A model generated the notes under the pieces. It was not told where the DNA came from. It saw nothing but the letters and a program-made list of their open reading frames with translations, and did no database searches. From NCBI RefSeq assembly GCF_035593345.1, contig NZ_CP141606.1:2356001-2420000 (forward strand): DNA of 64,000 nt, read 5' to 3'. This document shows, in pieces, positions 9,914 to 18,149 of the stretch; position 1 is the stretch's first letter, and each line of letters starts with the position of its first letter. Position numbers and translations under genes: made by a program. The stretch comes from Lelliottia sp. JS-SCA-14 (GTDB lineage: Bacteria; Pseudomonadota; Gammaproteobacteria; Enterobacterales; Enterobacteriaceae).

Positions 9914-10708
9914 ATGACGCTTAACCTTTTTCCCTGCCTGCCCGAGGCAACCCTCGCGGCGGTCAATAAGACCGGTGAGTGGCTGGCGCAGGACGATTAT
10001 CGTCACGGCCAGCCGTTTGATGCTGTGATACTTGCCGGGAACGCGGTGATCCCGGCCATCGACGCCGCCTGCCGGGTCGCGTCTGAGCAGGCGATTCCGC
10101 TGATCATTAGCGGGGGTATCGGCCACTCGACGACTTTTCTGTATGCGGCGACGGCTCGTCACCCGCGCTATAACACCGTTCCGACCACCGGACGCGCAGA
10201 GGCGGCGATTCTTGCCGATATCGCGCGCCAGTTCTGGCACATTCCCGATGAACGGATTTTGATTGAAGACCAGTCCACCAACTGCGGAGAAAATGCGCGG
10301 TTTAGCTGGAACATGCTCAAACATCATGCGCCAGTCCCGGAACGCCTTCTGGTGGTACAAGACCCGACGATGCAGCGTCGTACCATGGCGACCTTTGCGC
10401 GGGTGTGCCGCGACGAGCGCGTGCCGCCACACTTGACCAGCCATCCGGGCATTATTCCGCGTCTGCAAAACAGCGACGACGGTCTGGTGTTCAGCGGTGG
10501 CGGCGAGGGGCTGTGGCCGGTGGAGCGCTATCTGTCGCTGGTGCTCGGCGAACTCCCGCGCCTGCTTGATGATGCCAACGGTTACGGCCCGGCGGGGCGC
10601 GACTTTATCGCTCACGTGGATATTCCGCCTCGCGTCGAAGCCGCCTGGCAGATTTTACGCCATGACACCACGCTCACCGAGGCGCTGGTCAGCCGTTCCC
10701 TTCTGTAA
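9914..10708 (+). CDS. ydcF: YdcF, DUF218 ElyC/SanA-like protein
   Basis: This 264-residue protein has a DUF218 domain: [37 protein letters not shown] in the first half, then [13 protein letters not shown] and [15 protein letters not shown]. The fold is a Rossmann-like domain, and E. coli YdcF has been reported to bind S-adenosylmethionine, but its cellular role is unknown. Length and position next to aldA match E. coli ydcF. A strong AAGGAGGT Shine-Dalgarno sequence sits 5 bp before the ATG at 9914. It is followed at once by a strong terminator, so it is probably a single-gene unit. Confidence 0.92.
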   Translation: MTLNLFPCLPEATLAAVNKTGEWLAQDDYRHGQPFDAVILAGNAVIPAIDAACRVASEQAIPLIISGGIGHSTTFLYAATARHPRYNTVPTTGRAEAAILADIARQFWHIPDERILIEDQSTNCGENARFSWNMLKHHAPVPERLLVVQDPTMQRRTMATFARVCRDERVPPHLTSHPGIIPRLQNSDDGLVFSGGGEGLWPVERYLSLVLGELPRLLDDANGYGPAGRDFIAHVDIPPRVEAAWQILRHDTTLTEALVSRSLL

Positions 10709-10713
10709 CCTTT

Positions 10714-10749
10714 GCCCGTTTGCGCAGCCTGCGTCGCAAACGGGCATTT
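10714..10749 (+). terminator. Intrinsic terminator of ydcF
   Basis: A perfect 11-bp stem, GCCCGTTTGCG (10714-10724) with CGCAAACGGGC (10735-10745), is followed by ATTTTAT. Confidence 0.85.
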
Positions 10750-10795
10750 TATGTTGCTCGTCTGTAATCAAAATGTTTTGCTGACGCGATTCTTT

Positions 10796-10811
10796 TTTGA
10801 GATATCTCACA
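10796..10811. promoter_or_regulatory. CRP-type site upstream of aldA
   Basis: TTTGA-GATATC-TCACA matches the CRP consensus TGTGA-N6-TCACA at 9 of 10 positions, and its centre is a 12-bp palindrome. It lies about 95 bp before aldA, and E. coli aldA is known to be under catabolite control. Binding here is inferred. Confidence 0.65.
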
Positions 10812-10905
10812 AAAACAGCGCGATACCATGAGTCTCCTGAAACCTCACTGTAATTTTTAACAATAATTTCACGTGTTAAAAACAGTGCAACCACAGGAGC
10901 AGGTC

Positions 10906-12345
10906 ATGACAGTACCCGTACAACATCCTATGTATATCGATGGACAGTTTGTTGCCTGGCAAGGTGACGCCTGGATTGATGTCACCAATCCGGCCACCGA
11001 AGAGGTCATTTCCCGTATTCCCGATGGGCGTGCCGAAGACGCCCGCAGAGCGATAGAGGCTGCTGACCGCGCGCAGCCGGGCTGGGAAGCGCTTCCGGCG
11101 ATTGAGCGTGCGAACTGGCTGCGCAAAATCTCCGCCGGGATTCGCGAGCGCGTGAGTGAAATCAGCGCCCTTATTGTCGCCGAGGGCGGCAAAATTCAAC
11201 AGCTGGCGGAAGTGGAAGTCAATTTCACCGCCGATTACATCGACTACATGGCCGAGTGGGCGCGTCGTTACGAAGGCGAGATTATCCAGAGCGATCGTCC
11301 GGGCGAAAATATTCTGGTCTTTAAACGCGCCCTCGGCGTGACGACCGGCATTCTGCCGTGGAACTTCCCGTTCTTCCTGATTGCCCGCAAGCTGGCGCCT
11401 GCGCTGCTGACGGGCAACACCATCGTTATCAAACCGAGCGAATTCACGCCGAACAACGCCATCGCGTTTGCCAAAATCGTCGATGAAATTGGTCTGCCGA
11501 AAGGGGTCTTTAACCTGGTGCTCGGGCGCGGTGAAACCGTCGGCCAGGAGCTGGCGGGCAACCCGAAAGTGGCGATGGTCAGCATGACCGGCAGCGTCAC
11601 CGCCGGTGAGAAGATCATGACCGCCGCGGCGAAAAACATCACCAAAGTGTGTCTGGAGCTGGGCGGCAAAGCGCCTGCGATCGTGATGGACGATGCGAAT
11701 CTGGAGCTGGCGGTGAAAGCGATTGTCGACTCGCGCGTCATTAATACCGGGCAGGTGTGTAACTGCGCCGAGCGCGTGTATGTTCAGAAAGGTATCTACG
11801 ACCGTTTTGTGAACCGTCTGGGTGAGGCGATGAAAGCGGTGCAGTTTGGCAATCCGGCGGAGCGCACAGATATCGCGATGGGCCCGCTGATTAACGCCGC
11901 GGCGCTGGAACGCGTCGAGCAGAAAGTGGCGCGCGCGGTGCAGGAGGGGGCGCGAGTGGCGCTCGGCGGCAAGGCGGTGGAAGGCAAAGGCTACTACTAT
12001 CCGCCGACCCTGCTGCTGGATGTGCGCCAGGAGATGAGCATCATGCACGAAGAGACCTTCGGCCCGGTGCTGCCGGTGGTGGCGTTTGATTCTCTCGAAG
12101 ACGCGCTGGCGATGGCGAACGACAGCGAGTACGGCCTGACCTCTTCGGTGTATACCCAGGATCTGAACGTGGCGATGAAAGCCATCAAAGGGCTGAAATT
12201 CGGCGAGACCTACATCAACCGCGAAAACTTCGAGGCGATGCAGGGCTTCCACGCGGGCTGGCGCAAGTCGGGTATCGGCGGGGCGGACGGGAAACACGGT
12301 CTGCATGAATATCTGCAAACTCAGGTGGTTTATCTCCAGTCGTAA
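10906..12345 (+). CDS. aldA: Lactaldehyde/glycolaldehyde dehydrogenase AldA
   Basis: This NAD-dependent enzyme oxidises L-lactaldehyde to L-lactate and glycolaldehyde to glycolate. It serves fucose, rhamnose and related sugar breakdown in the cytoplasm. The catalytic Cys285 sits in NTGQVCNCAER and the general base Glu251 in LELGGKAP. The NAD-binding PWNFPFFLIARKLAPALLTGN and TGS motifs are present. Starting at the ATG at 10906 gives 479 residues and the known MTVPVQHPMYIDG opening. The upstream in-frame residues lack a ribosome site, whereas AGGAG lies 8 bp before this ATG. A CRP-type site upstream fits carbon regulation. It converges with gapC. Confidence 0.97.
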   Translation: MTVPVQHPMYIDGQFVAWQGDAWIDVTNPATEEVISRIPDGRAEDARRAIEAADRAQPGWEALPAIERANWLRKISAGIRERVSEISALIVAEGGKIQQLAEVEVNFTADYIDYMAEWARRYEGEIIQSDRPGENILVFKRALGVTTGILPWNFPFFLIARKLAPALLTGNTIVIKPSEFTPNNAIAFAKIVDEIGLPKGVFNLVLGRGETVGQELAGNPKVAMVSMTGSVTAGEKIMTAAAKNITKVCLELGGKAPAIVMDDANLELAVKAIVDSRVINTGQVCNCAERVYVQKGIYDRFVNRLGEAMKAVQFGNPAERTDIAMGPLINAAALERVEQKVARAVQEGARVALGGKAVEGKGYYYPPTLLLDVRQEMSIMHEETFGPVLPVVAFDSLEDALAMANDSEYGLTSSVYTQDLNVAMKAIKGLKFGETYINRENFEAMQGFHAGWRKSGIGGADGKHGLHEYLQTQVVYLQS

Positions 12346-12356
12346 TATTGTGATTA

Positions 12357-12377
12357 GCGGGCAGCGAGGCTGCCCGC
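12357..12377. terminator. Hairpin between convergent aldA and gapC
   Basis: A perfect 9-bp stem GCGGGCAGC/GCTGCCCGC surrounds a GAG loop in the 38-bp gap between the convergent genes. Neither side has a good T-run, so it may act on both strands weakly. Confidence 0.5.
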
Positions 12378-12383
12378 AACCAA

Positions 12384-13385
12384 TTAAAGCGCGGCGAACT
12401 TATCCAGCGTGCGCACCAGTTGGGTGACAAAGCCGTACTCGTTGTCATACCAGGCCACGGTTTTCACCAGCTGTACGTCTCCCGCCTCGGACACTTCCGT
12501 CTGCGTGGCGTCAAAGATTGATCCAAAGTGCGAGCCGATCACATCTGAGGAGACGATCTCCTCGTCCGTATAGCCAAAGGATTCATTGCCCTCGGTCGCT
12601 TTTTTCAGCGCGGCGTGGATCTCATCGACGGTCACCTTTTTCTCCAGAATCGACACCAGCTCGGTCACCGATCCGGTTTTCACCGGCACGCGCTGGGCGT
12701 GACCTTTCAGCTTGCCACTGAGCGCCGGGATGACCAGCCCAATCGCTTTCGCCGCCCCGGTGGTATGCGGAATGATATTCTCCGCCGCCGCACGCGAGGC
12801 GCGCAGGTCTTTCCCGCGCGGGCCATCGACCAGCGCCTGGGTGCCAGTGTAGGCATGGATGGTGGTCATGGTGCCGACCTTAATGCCGAAGGCGTCGTGC
12901 AGCACTTTCGCCAGCGGAGCCAGGCAGTTAGTGGTGCAGGATGCCACCGAAATAATGGTGTCGCTGGCGTCAATGGTGTCGTCGTTGACGTTAAAGACGA
13001 TGGTTTTCATCTCGCCAGCGGGCGCGGAGATCAGCACTTTTTTCGCCCCGGCGTCGAGGTGGGCTTTCGATTTCTCCTCCGAGGTATAGAAACCGGTGCA
13101 TTCCACCACCAGATCCACGCCCGCCGAGGTCCATGGAATGTGTTTGGCCTCTTTTTCGGCGTACACGGAGATCGATTTGCCATCGACAATCAGCGAGTCT
13201 TCGGTGAAATCGACGCTCCACGGGAAAGGACCGTAGTTCGAGTCGTGTTTCAGCAGATAGGCCAGCACTTTGGGGGAGGTGAGATCGTTAATCGCCACGA
13301 CGGTGTTGCTGTCCTGAGTTTCAAGCAGACGGCGCAGGACGAGACGCCCGATGCGGCCAAAACCATTAATGCCAATTTTACTCAT
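12384..13385 (-). CDS. gapC: Glyceraldehyde-3-phosphate dehydrogenase GapC
   Basis: This is an NAD-type GAPDH of 333 residues. It has the Rossmann opening [18 protein letters not shown], the active site SCTTNCLAP with Cys150, the catalytic partner His177 in [10 protein letters not shown], and the C-terminal WYDNEYGF. The reaction is glyceraldehyde-3-phosphate to 1,3-bisphosphoglycerate. Asp33 in INDLTS fits NAD preference. In E. coli K-12 the gene at this place is a broken pseudogene, but here it is full length with every motif intact. CAGGAG precedes the ATG at 13385. It is a second GAPDH besides the expected gapA elsewhere, with a role still unclear. Confidence 0.95.
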   Translation of the reverse strand: MSKIGINGFGRIGRLVLRRLLETQDSNTVVAINDLTSPKVLAYLLKHDSNYGPFPWSVDFTEDSLIVDGKSISVYAEKEAKHIPWTSAGVDLVVECTGFYTSEEKSKAHLDAGAKKVLISAPAGEMKTIVFNVNDDTIDASDTIISVASCTTNCLAPLAKVLHDAFGIKVGTMTTIHAYTGTQALVDGPRGKDLRASRAAAENIIPHTTGAAKAIGLVIPALSGKLKGHAQRVPVKTGSVTELVSILEKKVTVDEIHAALKKATEGNESFGYTDEEIVSSDVIGSHFGSIFDATQTEVSEAGDVQLVKTVAWYDNEYGFVTQLVRTLDKFAAL

Positions 13386-13579
13386 GGTTGACTCCTGTAT
13401 GAACTGAACGATGCGACAGTTTGAAAACTCCTCCAGGCTTAGACCATGACGGCGGGTGAGGCAATTGAAGATGATTCATGCGCGGGCGAAGTTTTTGAAA
13501 AACCATAAAGAAAAGTTAATGAATTTTTAAGTAAAGCCCGTTATGTTGACCCTTTGTTCGACTTTATCCAGGAAATCAT

Positions 13580-14110
13580 ATGCGTAATAAATATACTGGC
13601 CTGCAAATTGGCATTCACTGGCTGGTGTTTCTGCTGGTTATCGTGGCCTACGCGGCGATGGAGTTACGCGGATTTTTCCCGCGCACCGCGCGTCCGGTGA
13701 TCAATATGATTCATGTTTCCTGCGGGATTTCGATCCTGGTGCTGATGGTCGCGCGTCTGCTGGTGCGCCTCAAATTTCCGGCACCGCCGATTCAGCCTAA
13801 GCCAAAACCGATGATCACCGGGATGTCGCATCTGGGGCACCTGGTGGTTTATCTGCTGTTTATTGCGCTGCCGCTCATTGGCCTGGTGATGATGTATAAC
13901 CGCGGCAACCCGTGGCTGGCCTTCGGTCTGGTGATGCCGCACGCCGCAGAAGCGAATTTCGACTTAGTCGACACCCTGAAATCCTGGCACGTGACGCTGG
14001 CAAACATCGGCTATTTCGTTATTGGGATCCACGCCTTTGCGGCGCTGCTGCACCACTATTACTGGAAGGACAATACGCTGCTGCGCATGATGCCGAAAAA
14101 GCGTTCCTGA
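13580..14110 (+). CDS. cybB: Cytochrome b561 CybB
   Basis: This inner membrane di-haem b-type cytochrome has 176 residues, as in E. coli, and four hydrophobic helices. In E. coli it works as a superoxide:ubiquinone oxidoreductase. Histidines expected to bind haem lie in IGIHWLVFLL (His13), NMIHVSCGIS, and the C-terminal helix IGIHAFAALLHHYYW. CAGGAAATCAT precedes the ATG at 13580. It is a single gene followed by a terminator. E. coli has ydcA, hokB and the small RNA rydC next, but none of these is seen here. Confidence 0.95.
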   Translation: MRNKYTGLQIGIHWLVFLLVIVAYAAMELRGFFPRTARPVINMIHVSCGISILVLMVARLLVRLKFPAPPIQPKPKPMITGMSHLGHLVVYLLFIALPLIGLVMMYNRGNPWLAFGLVMPHAAEANFDLVDTLKSWHVTLANIGYFVIGIHAFAALLHHYYWKDNTLLRMMPKKRS

Positions 14111-14120
14111 TAGTCTGCCA

Positions 14121-14146
14121 AACCCGCTTCCGAGAGCGGGTTTTTT
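14121..14146 (+). terminator. Intrinsic terminator of cybB
   Basis: Stem AACCCGCT (14121-14128) pairs with AGCGGGTT (14135-14142), followed by TTTT. It begins 10 bp past the stop. Confidence 0.88.
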
Positions 14147-14346
14147 GTCTGCGTTGCCGTCAAACATCCAGAAACAGATTAAGTGAATAAACATTCGCTC
14201 TTAAGGTGGGCTTTAACCTGATGATTTGCTTTAAGTCTGTTTAATTTCAATGATGAATATATCCATGACAAACACAGGGTGACAGATTATAAATGCACTA
14301 TCCAACGGACAGGGTGTATTCAAATCTGCAGTGCTGTGTGTTTACG

Positions 14347-14371
14347 GGACCTGACCGATGTCGGCAGGTCC
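14347..14371. terminator. Hairpin downstream of the AraC-GH39 gene
   Basis: GGACCTG (14347-14353) and CCGA pair with TCGG and CAGGTCC (14365-14371), with one bulged A. It lies 18 bp past the stop of the minus-strand regulator gene. A T-run (ATTTT) occurs only on the plus-strand side, so function is unsure. The rest of 14147-14388 is AT-rich, with nothing else recognised. Confidence 0.4.
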
Positions 14372-14388
14372 TGGATTTTCCTGGCGAC

Positions 14389-16752
14389 CTATGGCGTAGT
14401 AATTCTATTGATCTCAAATAGACAGAGCGCGTTGACATCCATTTCGACACAGATCTTCCAGCAGGTATTGATATTTTCATCATAGAGATGCAGATCGGGT
14501 GAAGAATGAAGGTCAATAAACTGCATGACTTCACTGTCGCGGCCATAACGGGTTGGCTGGCATTCGAATTGATGAAAGAGCGCGCCGTGCTGTTGGTCAA
14601 AGAGATGCCGTTTAATCTGGTACGTGCCAGGCTCCATCCCAGATATCGTCACGCTGAGCTGTTTGCGAAAGCCCTTCATAAGATGCTCCTGTAGCGACAG
14701 ACAGGGATTAAACGTCACGCTATTTGTCAGCAGCACCCGATACCCCTGACCCTCGCGGGTCACCAGATAGTTTTCCCCCTTTGCCGCGACCGCACCCGTA
14801 AGCCGCTCGCGCAGTCGCAGTACGTGAAACATCGGGCGACGGGTGGGACCGACAAAAAAGAGCGAAAGGCTGCTGGTGTCGATGTGCTTCTCTTCCCGCA
14901 TTTCATGCTGCACCTCTGAATTAATCCAGAAGCCGACACAAGTCACGTGTTCCGTTAGCGAAAGCAGAGTGTTCATTAGCAAGGCTCCGCGAAAAAATGC
15001 ACCATTGGTCTGACGCGTATCGCCTGTCAGTGTGTTCCAGGTTTCCAGGAACAATGGCGTTGTCAGGCCATTCTTGTTGAGCTGTTCGACGATTGTTAAT
15101 GCCTGGCGCTGAACGAAAAATTCGGTGTCCGCCATATCCTCTTTCCCGAATCCTTTACGACGGATCTTGTCGTTGGCGTTGGCCGAAAACCCCAGGAAAT
15201 CGATCTGCTTTGCAAGGTTGCTCGCAAAGAAAGGGATTTCAGCCATCGCTTTTTTCTCATGGGGAAAAGGGTAATAAATGCCGGTTTGCATCCGGGGCAA
15301 AATCGCTTTTAGCGCGTTACGTAGCCGCAGGAACCGGGTTTCGGACTCCTCAGGATAATCCACGTTCGGGTGGTAGCTCAGCGCCCAACTGCTGACATAA
15401 TCCTCACCAAACAGGGTCATGTTGTGCGCGATAAAATCGAGGAATCGAATGGATATCGTGCGCATTTCCTCTTCCGTCGCCTGAAAGTGGAGGCTGATCA
15501 GCAGTGCAACACCCTGCTGTCTGAGAAACGCTACGGCGGTATCGGCGCAAGCGTAGTGTGAAAAAGAGGGCCAGGGTTCATCCGTCAGTAAGTGTGTCGG
15601 CAGGGTTTTCTCAGCAAAGATCTGATCAACCTGGATGTATTTCAGCGGCATTTGCTGGCGGGCGCTGATGATCTGCTGTTGTACCGTGCTTTTGAGCAGC
15701 TCTTCAAGATGGCCCACTTTTGCCATATAGACCGGATGTGGCAGAGGGGCGGTGGTATCTCTTTTTTCGCCCAGGGTGATGGTAACCTTTTCCGTGGTCA
15801 TCTGTTCAATATCGACCATCTGCTCGTGTGTGCTCATACTGCTCGCCAGTAGAGACAGGAGTTCTGCTGGATGTACCTCGCCAAAGCGTGGCGGGCGTGT
15901 CGCTGGCGCTTGTTTGGGCAGGTCATAAATCACGTGAGCCGGTGATTTGCCCGCGCGAGACAACGCGCGGTACTGATGGGGGGTCATGGCATATTTGGAT
16001 TTAAACAGGGCGGTAAAATGGCGCGTATCGCTAAAGCCATTCTCTTCCACAATTTGATAGAGCGGCTTTTGGCTTCTGGACAGTGCCTCAATACAGAACA
16101 TAAAACGCAACTGCGTCAGATACGTTTTAAAGCTGATGCCGACCTCACGTGAGAACAGCCGAGAAAAGTAAGCTTCGGACGTGTGGTTTATTTTAGCCAG
16201 TAAGGAAAGGGATAAGGGTTTGTTGTAATTCTCCTGCAGGTAAATCAACGTATTTTCAATTCGGGATGAGTAGCCCGTTTGTGACTCTTTCTCGGCGTGA
16301 GGTTTTTTCCGCTTAAAATACATGATGAGCAAACTTAATAAACTGGAAAGCAGGGCGTTTATCTCCAGCAGTCCGGTCTCTTTGTGACTTTGTAATTTGC
16401 TGATGGCCAGTTGCGTGATAATTTCGCGTAACATTTTCAGGTGCTGATGGTTATCATCAAATTCGATGCTAAATCTGGCAGCGGCATAGTGGGTGTAGTA
16501 GCGAGAGAAATAGCGATGAGATATCGCGACTCTGACAATAATATTGTCCCCAAGGCTGGTGAGATGGTAATTCTCATATTGATTAATGAGCAACAAATCC
16601 TGCGGATTTAACGTAACCTTTTCGCGCGAAGTTTGCACCGCCACGACGCCTTTCAGCAAATAAAACAGAGTCACGCCGTCATAGCCCCGACTCTCTTCGT
16701 CGAGAATATTTACAATATCCACAGAGTAGTTTTGAAATGTCATTTTCTGCAT
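14389..16752 (-). CDS. AraC-type regulator fused to a GH39-like domain
   Basis: This 787-residue protein has three parts. Residues 1-110 look like an AraC-type cupin (DGVTLFYLLKGVVAVQ). Residues 165-264 are a double helix-turn-helix (SLLAKINHTSEAYFSRLFSREVG, then GFSDTRHFTALFKSKYAMTPHQYR). Residues from about 320 to the end resemble a glycoside hydrolase 39 barrel plus beta domain. The motif that would be WNEPN reads SYHPN after SSWAL, and the nucleophile region reads LETWN rather than TEW. Both catalytic glutamates therefore appear missing or shifted. It likely senses a sugar or glycoside rather than cutting it. GGAAGG precedes Met1 at 16752, and Met4 is an alternative start. It is divergent from an amidohydrolase-MFS pair that it probably controls. 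Confidence 0.85.
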   Translation of the reverse strand: MQKMTFQNYSVDIVNILDEESRGYDGVTLFYLLKGVVAVQTSREKVTLNPQDLLLINQYENYHLTSLGDNIIVRVAISHRYFSRYYTHYAAARFSIEFDDNHQHLKMLREIITQLAISKLQSHKETGLLEINALLSSLLSLLIMYFKRKKPHAEKESQTGYSSRIENTLIYLQENYNKPLSLSLLAKINHTSEAYFSRLFSREVGISFKTYLTQLRFMFCIEALSRSQKPLYQIVEENGFSDTRHFTALFKSKYAMTPHQYRALSRAGKSPAHVIYDLPKQAPATRPPRFGEVHPAELLSLLASSMSTHEQMVDIEQMTTEKVTITLGEKRDTTAPLPHPVYMAKVGHLEELLKSTVQQQIISARQQMPLKYIQVDQIFAEKTLPTHLLTDEPWPSFSHYACADTAVAFLRQQGVALLISLHFQATEEEMRTISIRFLDFIAHNMTLFGEDYVSSWALSYHPNVDYPEESETRFLRLRNALKAILPRMQTGIYYPFPHEKKAMAEIPFFASNLAKQIDFLGFSANANDKIRRKGFGKEDMADTEFFVQRQALTIVEQLNKNGLTTPLFLETWNTLTGDTRQTNGAFFRGALLMNTLLSLTEHVTCVGFWINSEVQHEMREEKHIDTSSLSLFFVGPTRRPMFHVLRLRERLTGAVAAKGENYLVTREGQGYRVLLTNSVTFNPCLSLQEHLMKGFRKQLSVTISGMEPGTYQIKRHLFDQQHGALFHQFECQPTRYGRDSEVMQFIDLHSSPDLHLYDENINTCWKICVEMDVNALCLFEINRITTP

Positions 16753-16950
16753 GCTGAACCTTCCGATGTGTATTTTTCTGAACGCCGAAAACAGACGTCA
16801 AAAATGAGTGCATCATTTTTTAACGTGGCCGACTGGTGAGCCCGAAAGTGCGCAAATTTTGCTATCTATTGGGAAAGTAATCTCCTGTTTCGGTTTTTGG
16901 CTCGCTTTATAATACGGATATTAACCACACAGACATGAAGGAAAAATGCG

Positions 16951-18120
16951 ATGACTGACATGATGAAAACCCTCGTAGAAAGCCAGGCAAGATATATCGC
17001 GTTAAGACATCAATTACATAGCCATCCCGAAATCGGTCTGGAGGAGTATCACACCAGCGATCTGGTTGCAGAGAAATTGAGCTCCTGGGGCTATAAGGTG
17101 AATCGAGGACTTGCCCAGACCGGCGTGGTAGGGAGTCTGACGGTCGGAGACGGAAAAAAAGTGCTGGGATTGCGGGCTGATATGGACGCGTTGCCGATGC
17201 AGGAGCAGAGCGGTAAAGCCTGGGCCAGCAGTGAGGCAGGGAAATTTCATGGCTGCGGGCACGACGGACACACCACGATCCTGCTTTGTGCCGCAGAATA
17301 TCTGGCCAAAACCCGCAATTTTAACGGCACCCTTAATCTGATTTTCCAGCCAGGTGAAGAGTTGCTTTATGGCGGACGAGTCATGCTGGACGACGGTCTG
17401 TTTGCAACATTTCCCTGTGATGCCATTTTCGCGCTGCATAATATGCCTGGCCTGAAGAAAGGCACTTTCCATTTCAAAAAAGGGCCGATGATGGCCTCTT
17501 CAGACACCATCGTCATTGACGTCAACGGCGTGGGCGGCCACGGTGCGTATCCTGAAAAGACCATTGATGCAGGGATGATTGCGTGTTACATCGCCGTGGC
17601 TTTGCAGACGATCGTCTCGCGTAATGTGGTGCCTTTCCAGCCCGCAGTGGTCACTGTTGGCAGTATCCAGTCAGGGCTTGCGCCGAATATTATCAATGAA
17701 CATGCCCGGCTTCAGCTGAGCGTGCGCGCGCTAAATGCGGATGTTCGCCGCTTGATGGTGGAAAGGATCACCGAAATTGCACAAGGACAGGCGAAGAGCT
17801 TTGGTGCGACGGTCAAAGTCGACCATGTCAATGGCTGCCCGGAGTTGGTCAATGGCCGCGAGGCGACCGATTTTGCCATTAGCGTGGCGAAAGAATTAAT
17901 GGACCCGTCGATGATCTGCGAGGATACCCACGCGATGATGGGAAGCGAAGACTTCGCCTTTATGCTCGAACGAAACCCCAACGGCAGCTATTTGATGATC
18001 GGTGCTGGCGATGAACCGGATCTCTGCCCGGTACACCACCCTGGGTTTGATTTTAATGACGAACTCATCATTCCTGGCGCTCGCTATTGGTGCACGTTAG
18101 CCGAGAAGTTCCTCAAGTAA
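16951..18120 (+). CDS. M20 amidohydrolase (hippurate/N-acyl-amino-acid hydrolase-like)
   Basis: This 389-residue cytoplasmic metallohydrolase belongs to the M20D group, which releases amino acids from N-acyl, benzoyl or indoleacetyl conjugates. Metal and active-site motifs are LRADMDALPMQE, HGCGHDGHT, the catalytic QPGEE, ALHNMPG and GSEDFAFM. The lid domain motif GGHGAYPEKTIDA is also present. GAAGGAA precedes the ATG at 16951. It is 29 bp upstream of an MFS transporter gene and divergent from the AraC-GH39 regulator. It is thus probably part of a regulated uptake-and-hydrolysis unit. The exact substrate cannot be told from sequence. Codon use is visibly more AT-rich than the flanking backbone genes. 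Confidence 0.9.
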   Translation: MTDMMKTLVESQARYIALRHQLHSHPEIGLEEYHTSDLVAEKLSSWGYKVNRGLAQTGVVGSLTVGDGKKVLGLRADMDALPMQEQSGKAWASSEAGKFHGCGHDGHTTILLCAAEYLAKTRNFNGTLNLIFQPGEELLYGGRVMLDDGLFATFPCDAIFALHNMPGLKKGTFHFKKGPMMASSDTIVIDVNGVGGHGAYPEKTIDAGMIACYIAVALQTIVSRNVVPFQPAVVTVGSIQSGLAPNIINEHARLQLSVRALNADVRRLMVERITEIAQGQAKSFGATVKVDHVNGCPELVNGREATDFAISVAKELMDPSMICEDTHAMMGSEDFAFMLERNPNGSYLMIGAGDEPDLCPVHHPGFDFNDELIIPGARYWCTLAEKFLK

Positions 18121-18149
18121 CCCCCATCCATCTATGGCGAGATATGATT

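Noticed and set aside
10876..12318. 480-codon open frame antisense to aldA
   Set aside because: Long open frame without family resemblance, lying inside a well-conserved gene on the other strand; it is a shadow caused by GC-rich codon use.
14147..14388. Search for hokB/mokB toxin, ydcA or RydC small RNA after cybB
   Set aside because: E. coli has these here, but no matching peptide or RNA sequence could be seen.
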